Assembly (NCBI GenBank): GCA_026985945.1
Contig: JALSPN010000214.1
Coordinates: 1-8,119, forward strand
DNA from: Thermodesulfobacteriales bacterium
GTDB lineage: Bacteria; Desulfobacterota; Thermodesulfobacteria; Thermodesulfobacteriales; Thermodesulfatatoraceae
DNA length: 8,119 bases
Direction of reading: 5' to 3'
The notes under the pieces were generated by a model. That model was not told the origin of the DNA, ran no database searches, and worked only from the letters and a program-made list of their open reading frames with translations. Position numbers and translations under genes: made by a program. How positions within the stretch are numbered: the stretch's first letter is position 1; every line of letters begins with the position of its first letter. Positions 1-6,491 of this stretch are shown piece by piece.

Positions 1-533
1 ACCGCCTCTCCCACCTTACGGAAACCTATGGTGGTGATGCTTGCGGTGTGCGGAATAATGGCCAGCTCTACCTGATCCCCTTTTAGGCCGTTTACCGTAA
101 GGCTTATGCCGTCAATGGCAATTGAGCCCTTCTCCACCACAAAAGGCGCGAGATTTTCCGGAATTTTGACACTCAAAAAGAGAAAATCCCCCCTTTCTTC
201 CCTCCGAACTATTTTCCCCACGCCATCCACGTGGCCGGTAACCAGATGACCTCCCAGGCGATCACCAAAGCGAAGGGCCCTTTCAAGATTTACCCTCTCT
301 CTTATTTTTAAAGAGCCCAAAGTGGTGCGCGAAAGAGTCTCCGGGGAGACATCCACACTGAAGAGATTTCCTTGAAGGCCTGTTACCGTAAGGCAGGCCC
401 CGTTCACCGCGATGCTATCTCCAACCCTGGTATCTTTGAGATCAAAGGGAGCTTTGATGAAAAATCTCTTCCCTTTTGCCAGGCTCTCCTGCTTTACAAG
501 CTCTCCCAGGCCTTCTACAATGCCTGTAAACAT
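1..533 (-). CDS. ribE: Riboflavin synthase, alpha chain (C-terminus cut off by the window edge)
   Basis: This enzyme catalyses dismutation of two 6,7-dimethyl-8-ribityllumazine molecules to riboflavin and a pyrimidinedione, the last step of riboflavin synthesis, in the cytosol. Reading the minus strand from the ATG at 533-531 gives 177 complete codons with no stop; the family is usually about 200-220 residues, so only the end is missing. The protein opens with the family hallmark MFTGIVEGLG. Two repeated lumazine-binding barrels are visible: GDSIAVNGACLTVTG at residues 38-52 in the first and GSIAIDGISLTVNG at 136-149 in the second. GGHLVTGHVDG lies at 94-104. Cys47, His96, His101 and Ser144 sit where the E. 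coli enzyme has Cys48, His97, His102 and Ser146. A GGAGG Shine-Dalgarno sequence sits 4 bases before the ATG. The gene is divergent from the response regulator. The symbol ribE is used; some genomes call it ribC. No FMN riboswitch fits in the 18-base gap upstream. Confidence 0.95.
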   Translation of the reverse strand, partial: MFTGIVEGLGELVKQESLAKGKRFFIKAPFDLKDTRVGDSIAVNGACLTVTGLQGNLFSVDVSPETLSRTTLGSLKIRERVNLERALRFGDRLGGHLVTGHVDGVGKIVRREERGDFLFLSVKIPENLAPFVVEKGSIAIDGISLTVNGLKGDQVELAIIPHTASITTIGFRKVGEA

Positions 534-537
534 CTTT

Positions 538-542
538 CCTCC
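538..542 (-). promoter_or_regulatory. Shine-Dalgarno site of ribE
   Basis: The minus strand reads GGAGG here, followed by the 4-base spacer AAAG and the ATG at 533-531. It supports the ribE start, and it occupies much of the 18-base gap between ribE and the divergent response regulator. The regulator side of the same gap is pyrimidine-rich and offers no comparable ribosome site. Confidence 0.8.
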
Positions 543-551
543 ATTCCGAAA

Positions 552-1229
552 ATGGATTTTCATGTTCTCATCGTAGAAGACGAAGAAGATATTGCAAGGC
601 TCATTGCCAGGACCCTCGAAAAAGAGGGCTTTCGCACCTCTGTCGTCAGAAACCTGAGCGAAGCCCAAAATTTTCTAGCCCGCAAAGAACCCGATCTTAT
701 CGTCCTGGATCTCATGCTTCCGGATGGCGACGGGCTGGAACTCTGCAAAGAGCTTCGTTTCCGCAAAGGAAAAGAAATTCCCGTAGTGGTAGTTACAGCC
801 AAGGGAGAAGAGGTGGACCGCATCCTCGGTTTTGAGATGGGAGCAGACGATTATATTGTCAAACCCTTCAGCCCCCGCGAGCTCCTTTTGAGGATCAAAG
901 CCATTTTGAGACGCCTCCAGAAACCCAAAGAACCTCCCCAGACCTTACGATTTGATTTTCTGGAAATCGATCCCCAAAAGGTCGAAGTCCGCGTGGAAGG
1001 AAAACCTGTAAGGCTTACCCGCACGGAGTTTAACCTCCTCCTGGCCCTGGCCGAGGCCCGGGGAAAGGTCCTTTCAAGGGAGGTCCTACTTGATAAAGTC
1101 TGGGGTTACACCTTTGAAGGTTACGCCCGCACGGTAGATACCCATATCAGAAGGCTTCGAAAAAAGCTCGGCCCGGCAGCCGAATTTGTCGAAACCGTCT
1201 GGGGGATTGGCTATCGTTTCCGCTCCTGA
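552..1229 (+). CDS. OmpR/PhoB-family response regulator (receiver plus winged-helix DNA-binding domain)
   Basis: This is a cytosolic transcription factor activated by phosphorylation. At 225 residues it has the usual length for the family. The receiver domain covers about residues 4-120: the acidic pocket Glu9/Asp10 in VLIVEDEED, the phospho-acceptor Asp53 in IVLDLMLPDGDG, the switch Thr82 in VVTAKGEE and the conserved Lys104 in DDYIVKPFSP. The winged-helix effector covers about 130-225, with LTRTEFNLL, the recognition-helix region ARTVDTHIRRLRKKLG and the closing VWGIGYRFRS. It resembles PhoB most, but the target genes cannot be read from sequence. The reading frame is open upstream to 372, yet that part is antisense to ribE and has no receiver homology, so the ATG at 552 is chosen. 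No Shine-Dalgarno sequence precedes it, so initiation may be leaderless or weak. The kinase gene overlaps its 3' end, which indicates one operon. Confidence 0.93.
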   Translation: MDFHVLIVEDEEDIARLIARTLEKEGFRTSVVRNLSEAQNFLARKEPDLIVLDLMLPDGDGLELCKELRFRKGKEIPVVVVTAKGEEVDRILGFEMGADDYIVKPFSPRELLLRIKAILRRLQKPKEPPQTLRFDFLEIDPQKVEVRVEGKPVRLTRTEFNLLLALAEARGKVLSREVLLDKVWGYTFEGYARTVDTHIRRLRKKLGPAAEFVETVWGIGYRFRS

Positions 1230-2331
1230 ACTGGTCATTTTATTAACAATCATATCCTTCATTTTGGGCTTTAAGCTGGCTTCCGGCAAAGCCAAAAAGA
1301 CTACCACCACCGCCCCCGAAGTCGCTCTTTCCCCAAAAACACCCGAAATCTATCCCCTGCTTGAAAAGCTTGAAGAAGGTCTTGTTATTTGCAAAAAAGA
1401 CGGCACCATTTTTTATGTAAACCCGAAGGCAAGAATCTATCTCGATCTCACCAAAGACCCCCTCCCCAACCTCTTTGAAATCCTGCGAGACCCCCTTCTT
1501 GAAGAAACTATCAGGAAAGGCCAGAAGAAAAACTTGGAAAAAGAATTTTTCTGGCCCCGTTATCGCTTTTTTTCCCTCCTGATTCTCCCCCTGGAAAACG
1601 ATTATGCCGGCCTTATCCTCCAGGATCTTACTCCTTTCAAACGCCTGCTCGATATGCGAAGAGACTTCATCGCCCACCTGGCACATGAATTTCGCACCCC
1701 TCTTACCGCTATCGAAGGTTATACCGAAAATCTTCTGGAAGAAGCCCCCGGAAGCCTGCGGGCGGATCTTGAAATTATCCTTAAAAACACCAGACGCCTC
1801 ACCAAATTGCTAAAAGACCTTCAGGTCCTTTCCCGCCTGGAACTTCAGGGCATCCCGGAAGAAGATTTTGAAAGACTTGAACTTAAAGAAGTTCTTTTTG
1901 CGGCAGTAGAAACCCTCTTCCCTGAAGCCACAAAAAAGGATGTTTCCCTTCGTTTTACCCCTCCTCCAAAATCAACCCTGGTGCAGGGAAGCTTTGATGA
2001 CCTCTTGCGGGCTTTTACCAATCTACTCGAAAACGCCATCAAATTCAGCCCGCAAGGCGGTGAAGTAAGGATTAATCTGGGCGAAGACAGGGATTACTGG
2101 GTGGTCAAGATAACAGATCAGGGGCCAGGAATTCCCGATTCGGAAAAGGAACGCATCTTTGAAAGATTTTATAAAGGAAAGGGGACAGGCTCCAAAGGAA
2201 CCGGGCTTGGCCTGGCCATTGTAAAACATGTGGCCCGGGCCCACGGTGGAAAGGTAGAGGTTGAAAGCCTTCCGGGGAATGGAAGCACTTTTCGTTTTTA
2301 TCTTCCCAAAAAAATAAAGGCGGGGCCATAA
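1186..2331 (+). CDS. Membrane-anchored PAS-type sensor histidine kinase (PhoR-like), partner of the upstream regulator
   Basis: The protein autophosphorylates on His and passes phosphate to the cognate regulator. Residue numbers use the longest start (381 aa). One hydrophobic segment lies at about 16-31, with no room for a periplasmic sensor. A PAS-like region at about 52-150 includes EGLVICKKDGTIFYVNP. The HisKA dimerisation domain at about 155-220 carries the H-box AHLAHEFRTPLTAIEGY with phospho-acceptor His167. The ATPase domain at about 270-376 has an N-box with Asn283 (LLENAIKFSPQGG), a G1 box DQGPGIP at 311-317, an F-box region ERFYK and a G2 box GTGLGLAIV at 338-346. All catalytic boxes are intact. 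The start is uncertain: the frame has only TTG candidates here, at 1186 and at 1207, giving a 44- or 23-base overlap with the regulator, and neither has a well-spaced ribosome site. Translational coupling is likely. The domain order matches PhoR, but a phosphate role is not shown. The stop codon sits in the loop of the downstream terminator. Confidence 0.92.
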   Translation: MSKPSGGLAIVSAPELVILLTIISFILGFKLASGKAKKTTTTAPEVALSPKTPEIYPLLEKLEEGLVICKKDGTIFYVNPKARIYLDLTKDPLPNLFEILRDPLLEETIRKGQKKNLEKEFFWPRYRFFSLLILPLENDYAGLILQDLTPFKRLLDMRRDFIAHLAHEFRTPLTAIEGYTENLLEEAPGSLRADLEIILKNTRRLTKLLKDLQVLSRLELQGIPEEDFERLELKEVLFAAVETLFPEATKKDVSLRFTPPPKSTLVQGSFDDLLRAFTNLLENAIKFSPQGGEVRINLGEDRDYWVVKITDQGPGIPDSEKERIFERFYKGKGTGSKGTGLGLAIVKHVARAHGGKVEVESLPGNGSTFRFYLPKKIKAGP

Positions 2332-2343
2332 AGGCCCCGCTTT
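2317..2343. terminator. Bidirectional intrinsic terminator between the convergent kinase gene and rpoC
   Basis: The arms GCGGGGCC (2320-2327) and GGCCCCGC (2333-2340) form a perfect 8-bp GC-rich stem with a 5-base loop, extendable by three weaker pairs. In the rpoC direction the stem is followed by a long T-rich run (CTTTATTTTTTT), a strong intrinsic terminator placed 4 bases after the rpoC stop. In the kinase direction it is followed by TTTATTAT, a weaker tract. The left arm encodes the last sense codons of the kinase (Ala-Gly-Pro) and the kinase TAA stop lies in the loop. Confidence 0.87.
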
Positions 2344-2344
2344 A

Positions 2345-5300
2345 TTATGCGGCCTGTGCTTCCTCTCGGGATCTGGCCTTTTCTTCTTTCATATCGTAAT
2401 AGACCCGACCGGTTCCCGCCGGAATAAGACGCCCGATAATGATGTTCTCTTTAAGACCCCGCAGGTAATCCACCTTACCAGCCAGCGATGCCTCCGTTAA
2501 CACCTTGGTGGTCTCCTGGAAAGAGGCTGCCGCCAGAAAACTTTCCACCGAAAGAGAGGCCTTGGTAATGCCCAGGATCAGAGGCTCTGCCACTGCCGGA
2601 CGCCCACCCTGGGCCAGAACCCTTTCGTTTTCTTCCTGGAAACGGGTCTTGTCCACCAGCTCTCCAAGCATGAAGTTCGTATCCCCTACCTCGCGGATCT
2701 TTACCTTCTTGAGCATCTGCCGCACGATGATCTCAAAATGCTTGTCATTAATGCGCACGCCCTGAAGCCGATAGACCTCCTGGATTTCCTCCACCAGAAA
2801 ACGGGCAAGCCCCTTCACGCCCCGCACCCTCAAAATATCGTGGGGATTAGGAGAGCCTTCAATCAGGGGTTCACCAGCCCGCACAAAATCTCCTTCGTGA
2901 ACAGCAATGTGTTTCCCCTTCGGGATAAGATATTCCTTGGGATCTCCTACTTCAGGCTGGATGATGATCTTACGCTTACCCTTGATTTCTTTGTCAAAGT
3001 GGACCACCCCATCAATTTCGCTAATGATGGCAAATTCTTTGGGTTTGCGGGCTTCAAAGAGTTCGGCCACCCGCGGCAGACCACCGGTAATATCCTTGGT
3101 TTTGGTGGTTTCGCGCGGGATTTTGGCGATAATGTCGCCGGCCTTGACCTCATCGCCCTCGTTCACCGTAATGATAGCCCCCACCGGGAGCAGATAGCGA
3201 GCATAACCTTTGCCAGGGATCTTGATCGTGCGCCCGCGTTCGTCCTTGATGGAAATGCGAGGACGATAATCCGTGTGCTTATACTCCCTCACAATAATAG
3301 AGACCTTTCCCGTGATCGGGTCTGTCTTTTCATCCACCGTGATTCCTTCAATGATGTCCCCAAACTTAACCTTGCCGGAAACCTCGGTGATGATGGGGGT
3401 GGTAAAAGGATCCCACTCCACCAAAAGATCTCCCGGATTTACCTTCTGCCCCTCTTCTACCAGAACGCGAGCCCCGTAAACCACAGGATAGCGCTCTTTT
3501 TCCCGGCCTTCTGGAGTGACGATCACAATTTCACCCTGCCTGTTCATGGCCACCAGATAGCCGGCTTCCGTGCGAACCGTGCGGAGATTTTCAAACTTGA
3601 CAATTCCCTGGCTCTGGGCCCGGTGCTCACTTTGCTCTGCAGCCCGACTCGCAGTTCCACCGATGTGGAAGGTCCTCATGGTTAGCTGAGTCCCGGGTTC
3701 ACCGATAGATTGGGCGGCTATCACTCCCACAGCCTCACCAATCTCTACCATCCGCCCGGTGGCCAGGTCCCGACCGTAACACTTGGCACAAACACCGTAT
3801 TTGCTCTGACAGGTGAGCACCGAACGAATGGTGACCTTCTCAATACCGGCATCCCGCATCCGGGCCACGGCTTCTTCGTCTATTTCCTCGTTGGCCTTGA
3901 CCAAAACCTCCCCGGTTACAGGGTCAACCACATCCTCAAGGGCCACACGCCCAAGGACCCGGTCCCACACCGGCTCAATAATCTCACCGCCTTCGATAAG
4001 ATGGCCTACTTCGATCCCGTCGATGGTCTGACAGTCTTCCTCGGTAATGGTGCAATCCTGGGCCACATCTACCAGACGCCGGGTAAGGTAGCCGGCGTTA
4101 GCAGTCTTCAAGGCCGTATCCGCAAGCCCTTTACGGGCTCCGTGGGTGGAAATGAAATATTCCAGAACAGAGAGCCCCTCACGGAAATTGCTCTTAATGG
4201 GGGTCTCAATAATCTCTCCGGTGGGCTTGGCCATCAGGCCTCGCATACCGGCAAGCTGACGGATCTGGTCTTTAGATCCACGGGCTCCAGAATAGGCCAT
4301 GATATAGACGGGATTACCACTTGGCCCGACAACTTTCTTGCCATCAGGGCCTACATATTCTCTGGTCTCCATTTCTTTGATCATTTCCTCGGTTACCTTC
4401 TCCGTGACCGTGGCCCAGACGTCAACCACCTTGTTGTAGCGTTCTCCGTCGGTGATGAGACCTTCTTGATACTGCCGCCAGATCTCCTGAACTTTCTTCT
4501 CAGCCTCCTCAAGCAACTCCTTCTTGCGCGAAGGAATATGGAGATTGTCCACACAGATGGAAAGGGCCGCGCGGGTGGCAAAATAATAGCCCATGTCCTT
4601 CATGCGGTCGGCAAAGATGACGGTTTTTTTGGCCCCTGCACGTCGATAGGAAAGGTCAATAAGCTTCTGCAGGGCCTTTTTGGCCAGAGGTTTGTTGTAT
4701 TCTTCAAATTTGATTTCTTCGGGCACGATGGTAGAAAAGATCACTCTTCCCACCGTGGTATCTACGAGCTTTCCGTTCATGCGGACCTTTACTTTGGCCT
4801 GAAGATCCACCACCCCTTCTTCGTAAGCCAGGATGGCCTCCTCAGGACTTGCAAAGACCTTCCCTTCCCCTCTGGCAAAGGGCCTTTCTTCCGTGATGTA
4901 ATAAAGGCCAAGGACCATGTCCTGGGTGGGATAAACCACCGGAATCCCATTTGCCGGAAGAAGAATATTGTTAGTGGAAAGGAGAAGGACCCGGCATTCC
5001 GTCTGAGCTTCCACCGAAAGGGGCACGTGAACTGCCATCTGGTCCCCGTCAAAATCGGCGTTATAGGCCACACAGACCAGAGGATGAAGCTGGATGGCCT
5101 TAGAGTCGATCAAGATGGGTTCAAAGGCCTGAATGCCAAGGCGGTGAAGGGTCGGGGCCCGGTTGAGCATGACGGGATGTTCTTTAACGATCTCCTCCAG
5201 CGCATCCCATACCAGCGGGTCTTCCTTTTCCACCATCTTTTTAGCACTCTTGATGGTGGTCACGTGGCCATTCTTCTCAAGCCAGTGGTAAATAAAGGGT

Positions 5301-6433
5301 TTGAAAAGCTCAAGGGCCATCTTTTTGGGAAGACCACACTGGTGCATCCGAAGTTCAGGCCCGACCACGATCACCGAACGGCCGGAATAATCCACCCGTT
5401 TGCCAAGCAGGTTCTGACGGAAGCGCCCCTGCTTACCCTTGAGCATATCGGAGAGGGATTTAAGGGGCCTCCTGTTGGGGCCGGTTACCGGACGCCCTCG
5501 CCGGCCATTATCAAAAAGAGTATCCACCGCCTCCTGAAGCATCCGCATCTCGTTGCGAATGATGATATCCGGAGCCTCAAGGTCTATAAGGCGCTTGAGG
5601 CGGTTGTTCCGGTTAATGACACGCCGGTAAAGATCGTTGAGGTCAGAGGTGGCAAAACGCCCCCCCTCAAGCGGCACGAGCGGCCTCAGATCAGGCGGAA
5701 TTACCGGGATGACTTCAAGAATCATCCACTCCGGACGATTGCCAGACTCTTTAAGGGCCTCAACGATCCGAAGCCTCTTGCCGAGCTTCTTCCGCTTGGC
5801 CTCACTACGGGTCTTGGCCATCTCCTCCCGCAATTCTCTGGAAAGCTCTTCGAGATTGAGATTCTGAAGGAGGACCTTGATGGCCTCAGCCCCAATACCG
5901 ATCTTAAACCGGGGCCCGTGGAGCTGGAGAAGCTGTTGATACTCTTCTTCCGTAAGGACCTTGCCCACCGGAATTTCCGGAATTTCGCTCTCGGTGACGA
6001 TGAAATTCTCAAAATAAAGGACCTTCTCAAGCTCTTTGAGGGTCATATCCAGGAGAGCCCCGATCTTACTGGGGATACTCCGCAAATACCAGATATGAGC
6101 CACCGGGGCCGCAAGCTCAATGTGGCCCATGCGCTCCCGACGCACTTTGCTCTGAATGACTTCCACTCCGCATTTTTCACAGATCACACCCCGGTGCTTC
6201 ATCCTTTTGTATTTTCCACAGAGACACTCGTAATCCTTAACCGGCCCGAAAATTTTGGCGCAAAAAAGCCCGTCTCTTTCAGGCTTTAAGGTTCGATAGT
6301 TGATGGTTTCAGGTTTTTTGACCTCCCCGTGACTCCACTCTCTGATCTTTTCCGGAGAGGCCAGACCAAGCCTCACCGCCTTGATGCTCATGGGATCTTT
6401 GGGCTTGGTAAAGTAAGAAAGGAGATCTTCCAT
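2345..6433 (-). CDS. rpoC: DNA-directed RNA polymerase subunit beta'
   Basis: This is the largest subunit of RNA polymerase, which with beta forms the active centre and the DNA channel. The product is 1362 residues (E. coli 1407). The N-terminal zinc site has Cys70, Cys72, Cys85 and Cys88. The catalytic motif NADFDGD lies at 458-464 with Mg-binding Asp460, Asp462 and Asp464, the same numbering as E. coli. The bridge-helix region is about 748-787 ([20 protein letters not shown] onward). The second zinc site is Cys801, Cys875, Cys882 and Cys885. The trigger-loop motif MRTFHIGG begins at 919. About 180 residues of SI3-type insertion follow, before [21 protein letters not shown] at about 1112. 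The C-terminal part [22 protein letters not shown] is intact. The end is shorter than in E. coli, finishing soon after [10 protein letters not shown]. The ATG at 6433 is chosen because MEDLLSYF matches the usual beta' start and follows GAGGGG at 7 bases; a longer open frame to 6505 only covers the rpoB-rpoC spacer and overlaps rpoB. Confidence 0.98.
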   Translation of the reverse strand: MEDLLSYFTKPKDPMSIKAVRLGLASPEKIREWSHGEVKKPETINYRTLKPERDGLFCAKIFGPVKDYECLCGKYKRMKHRGVICEKCGVEVIQSKVRRERMGHIELAAPVAHIWYLRSIPSKIGALLDMTLKELEKVLYFENFIVTESEIPEIPVGKVLTEEEYQQLLQLHGPRFKIGIGAEAIKVLLQNLNLEELSRELREEMAKTRSEAKRKKLGKRLRIVEALKESGNRPEWMILEVIPVIPPDLRPLVPLEGGRFATSDLNDLYRRVINRNNRLKRLIDLEAPDIIIRNEMRMLQEAVDTLFDNGRRGRPVTGPNRRPLKSLSDMLKGKQGRFRQNLLGKRVDYSGRSVIVVGPELRMHQCGLPKKMALELFKPFIYHWLEKNGHVTTIKSAKKMVEKEDPLVWDALEEIVKEHPVMLNRAPTLHRLGIQAFEPILIDSKAIQLHPLVCVAYNADFDGDQMAVHVPLSVEAQTECRVLLLSTNNILLPANGIPVVYPTQDMVLGLYYITEERPFARGEGKVFASPEEAILAYEEGVVDLQAKVKVRMNGKLVDTTVGRVIFSTIVPEEIKFEEYNKPLAKKALQKLIDLSYRRAGAKKTVIFADRMKDMGYYFATRAALSICVDNLHIPSRKKELLEEAEKKVQEIWRQYQEGLITDGERYNKVVDVWATVTEKVTEEMIKEMETREYVGPDGKKVVGPSGNPVYIMAYSGARGSKDQIRQLAGMRGLMAKPTGEIIETPIKSNFREGLSVLEYFISTHGARKGLADTALKTANAGYLTRRLVDVAQDCTITEEDCQTIDGIEVGHLIEGGEIIEPVWDRVLGRVALEDVVDPVTGEVLVKANEEIDEEAVARMRDAGIEKVTIRSVLTCQSKYGVCAKCYGRDLATGRMVEIGEAVGVIAAQSIGEPGTQLTMRTFHIGGTASRAAEQSEHRAQSQGIVKFENLRTVRTEAGYLVAMNRQGEIVIVTPEGREKERYPVVYGARVLVEEGQKVNPGDLLVEWDPFTTPIITEVSGKVKFGDIIEGITVDEKTDPITGKVSIIVREYKHTDYRPRISIKDERGRTIKIPGKGYARYLLPVGAIITVNEGDEVKAGDIIAKIPRETTKTKDITGGLPRVAELFEARKPKEFAIISEIDGVVHFDKEIKGKRKIIIQPEVGDPKEYLIPKGKHIAVHEGDFVRAGEPLIEGSPNPHDILRVRGVKGLARFLVEEIQEVYRLQGVRINDKHFEIIVRQMLKKVKIREVGDTNFMLGELVDKTRFQEENERVLAQGGRPAVAEPLILGITKASLSVESFLAAASFQETTKVLTEASLAGKVDYLRGLKENIIIGRLIPAGTGRVYYDMKEEKARSREEAQAA

Positions 6434-6440
6434 ATTCTCA

Positions 6441-6446
6441 CCCCTC
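6441..6446 (-). promoter_or_regulatory. Shine-Dalgarno site of rpoC
   Basis: The minus strand reads GAGGGG, 7 bases before the ATG at 6433-6431, within the purine-rich leader GAGGGGTGAGAAT. It decides the start at 6433 over the longer open frame. Its GAGGG core could pair with CCCTC next to the spacer hairpin (plus-strand positions 6465-6469). Confidence 0.75.
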
Positions 6447-6465
6447 AAAAGGTTTTGTTTTAAAG

Positions 6466-6485
6466 AGGGCCCCTTTAAGGGCCCT
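6466..6485 (-). other. Hairpin in the rpoB-rpoC spacer
   Basis: The arms AGGGCCC (6466-6472) and GGGCCCT (6479-6485) form a perfect 7-bp stem with a 6-base loop in the 58-base spacer, starting 6 bases after the rpoB stop codon. On the transcribed (minus) strand it is followed by CTCTTTAAAAC, which is not a good U-tract, so complete termination is unlikely. It could protect the rpoB 3' end, be a processing site, or cause pausing. The structure is seen in the sequence; any role is inference. Confidence 0.45.
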
Positions 6486-6491
6486 TCTAAC

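Noticed and set aside
372..551. A 60-codon upstream extension of the response regulator
   Set aside because: It is antisense to the ribE coding sequence and shows no receiver homology. The receiver begins right after the ATG at 552, as in PhoB.
534..551. FMN riboswitch ahead of ribE
   Set aside because: The gap is 18 bases, far too short for the aptamer, and no such conserved structure was recognised in the adjacent regulator sequence.
850..862. TTGACA and TATAAT hexamers on the minus strand, upstream of ribE
   Set aside because: Only one base separates them, so they cannot act as a -35/-10 pair. They fall on the conserved DDYIVKP codons of the regulator. The TATAAT alone could be a -10 but nothing else supports it.
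2738..3685. A 315-residue plus-strand open frame
   Set aside because: It is the same mirrored frame of rpoC and has no ribosome site or recognisable motif.
3710..6289. An 859-residue plus-strand open frame
   Set aside because: It lies wholly inside intact rpoC in the mirrored codon register and its translation shows no recognisable domain. Codon bias of rpoC explains it.
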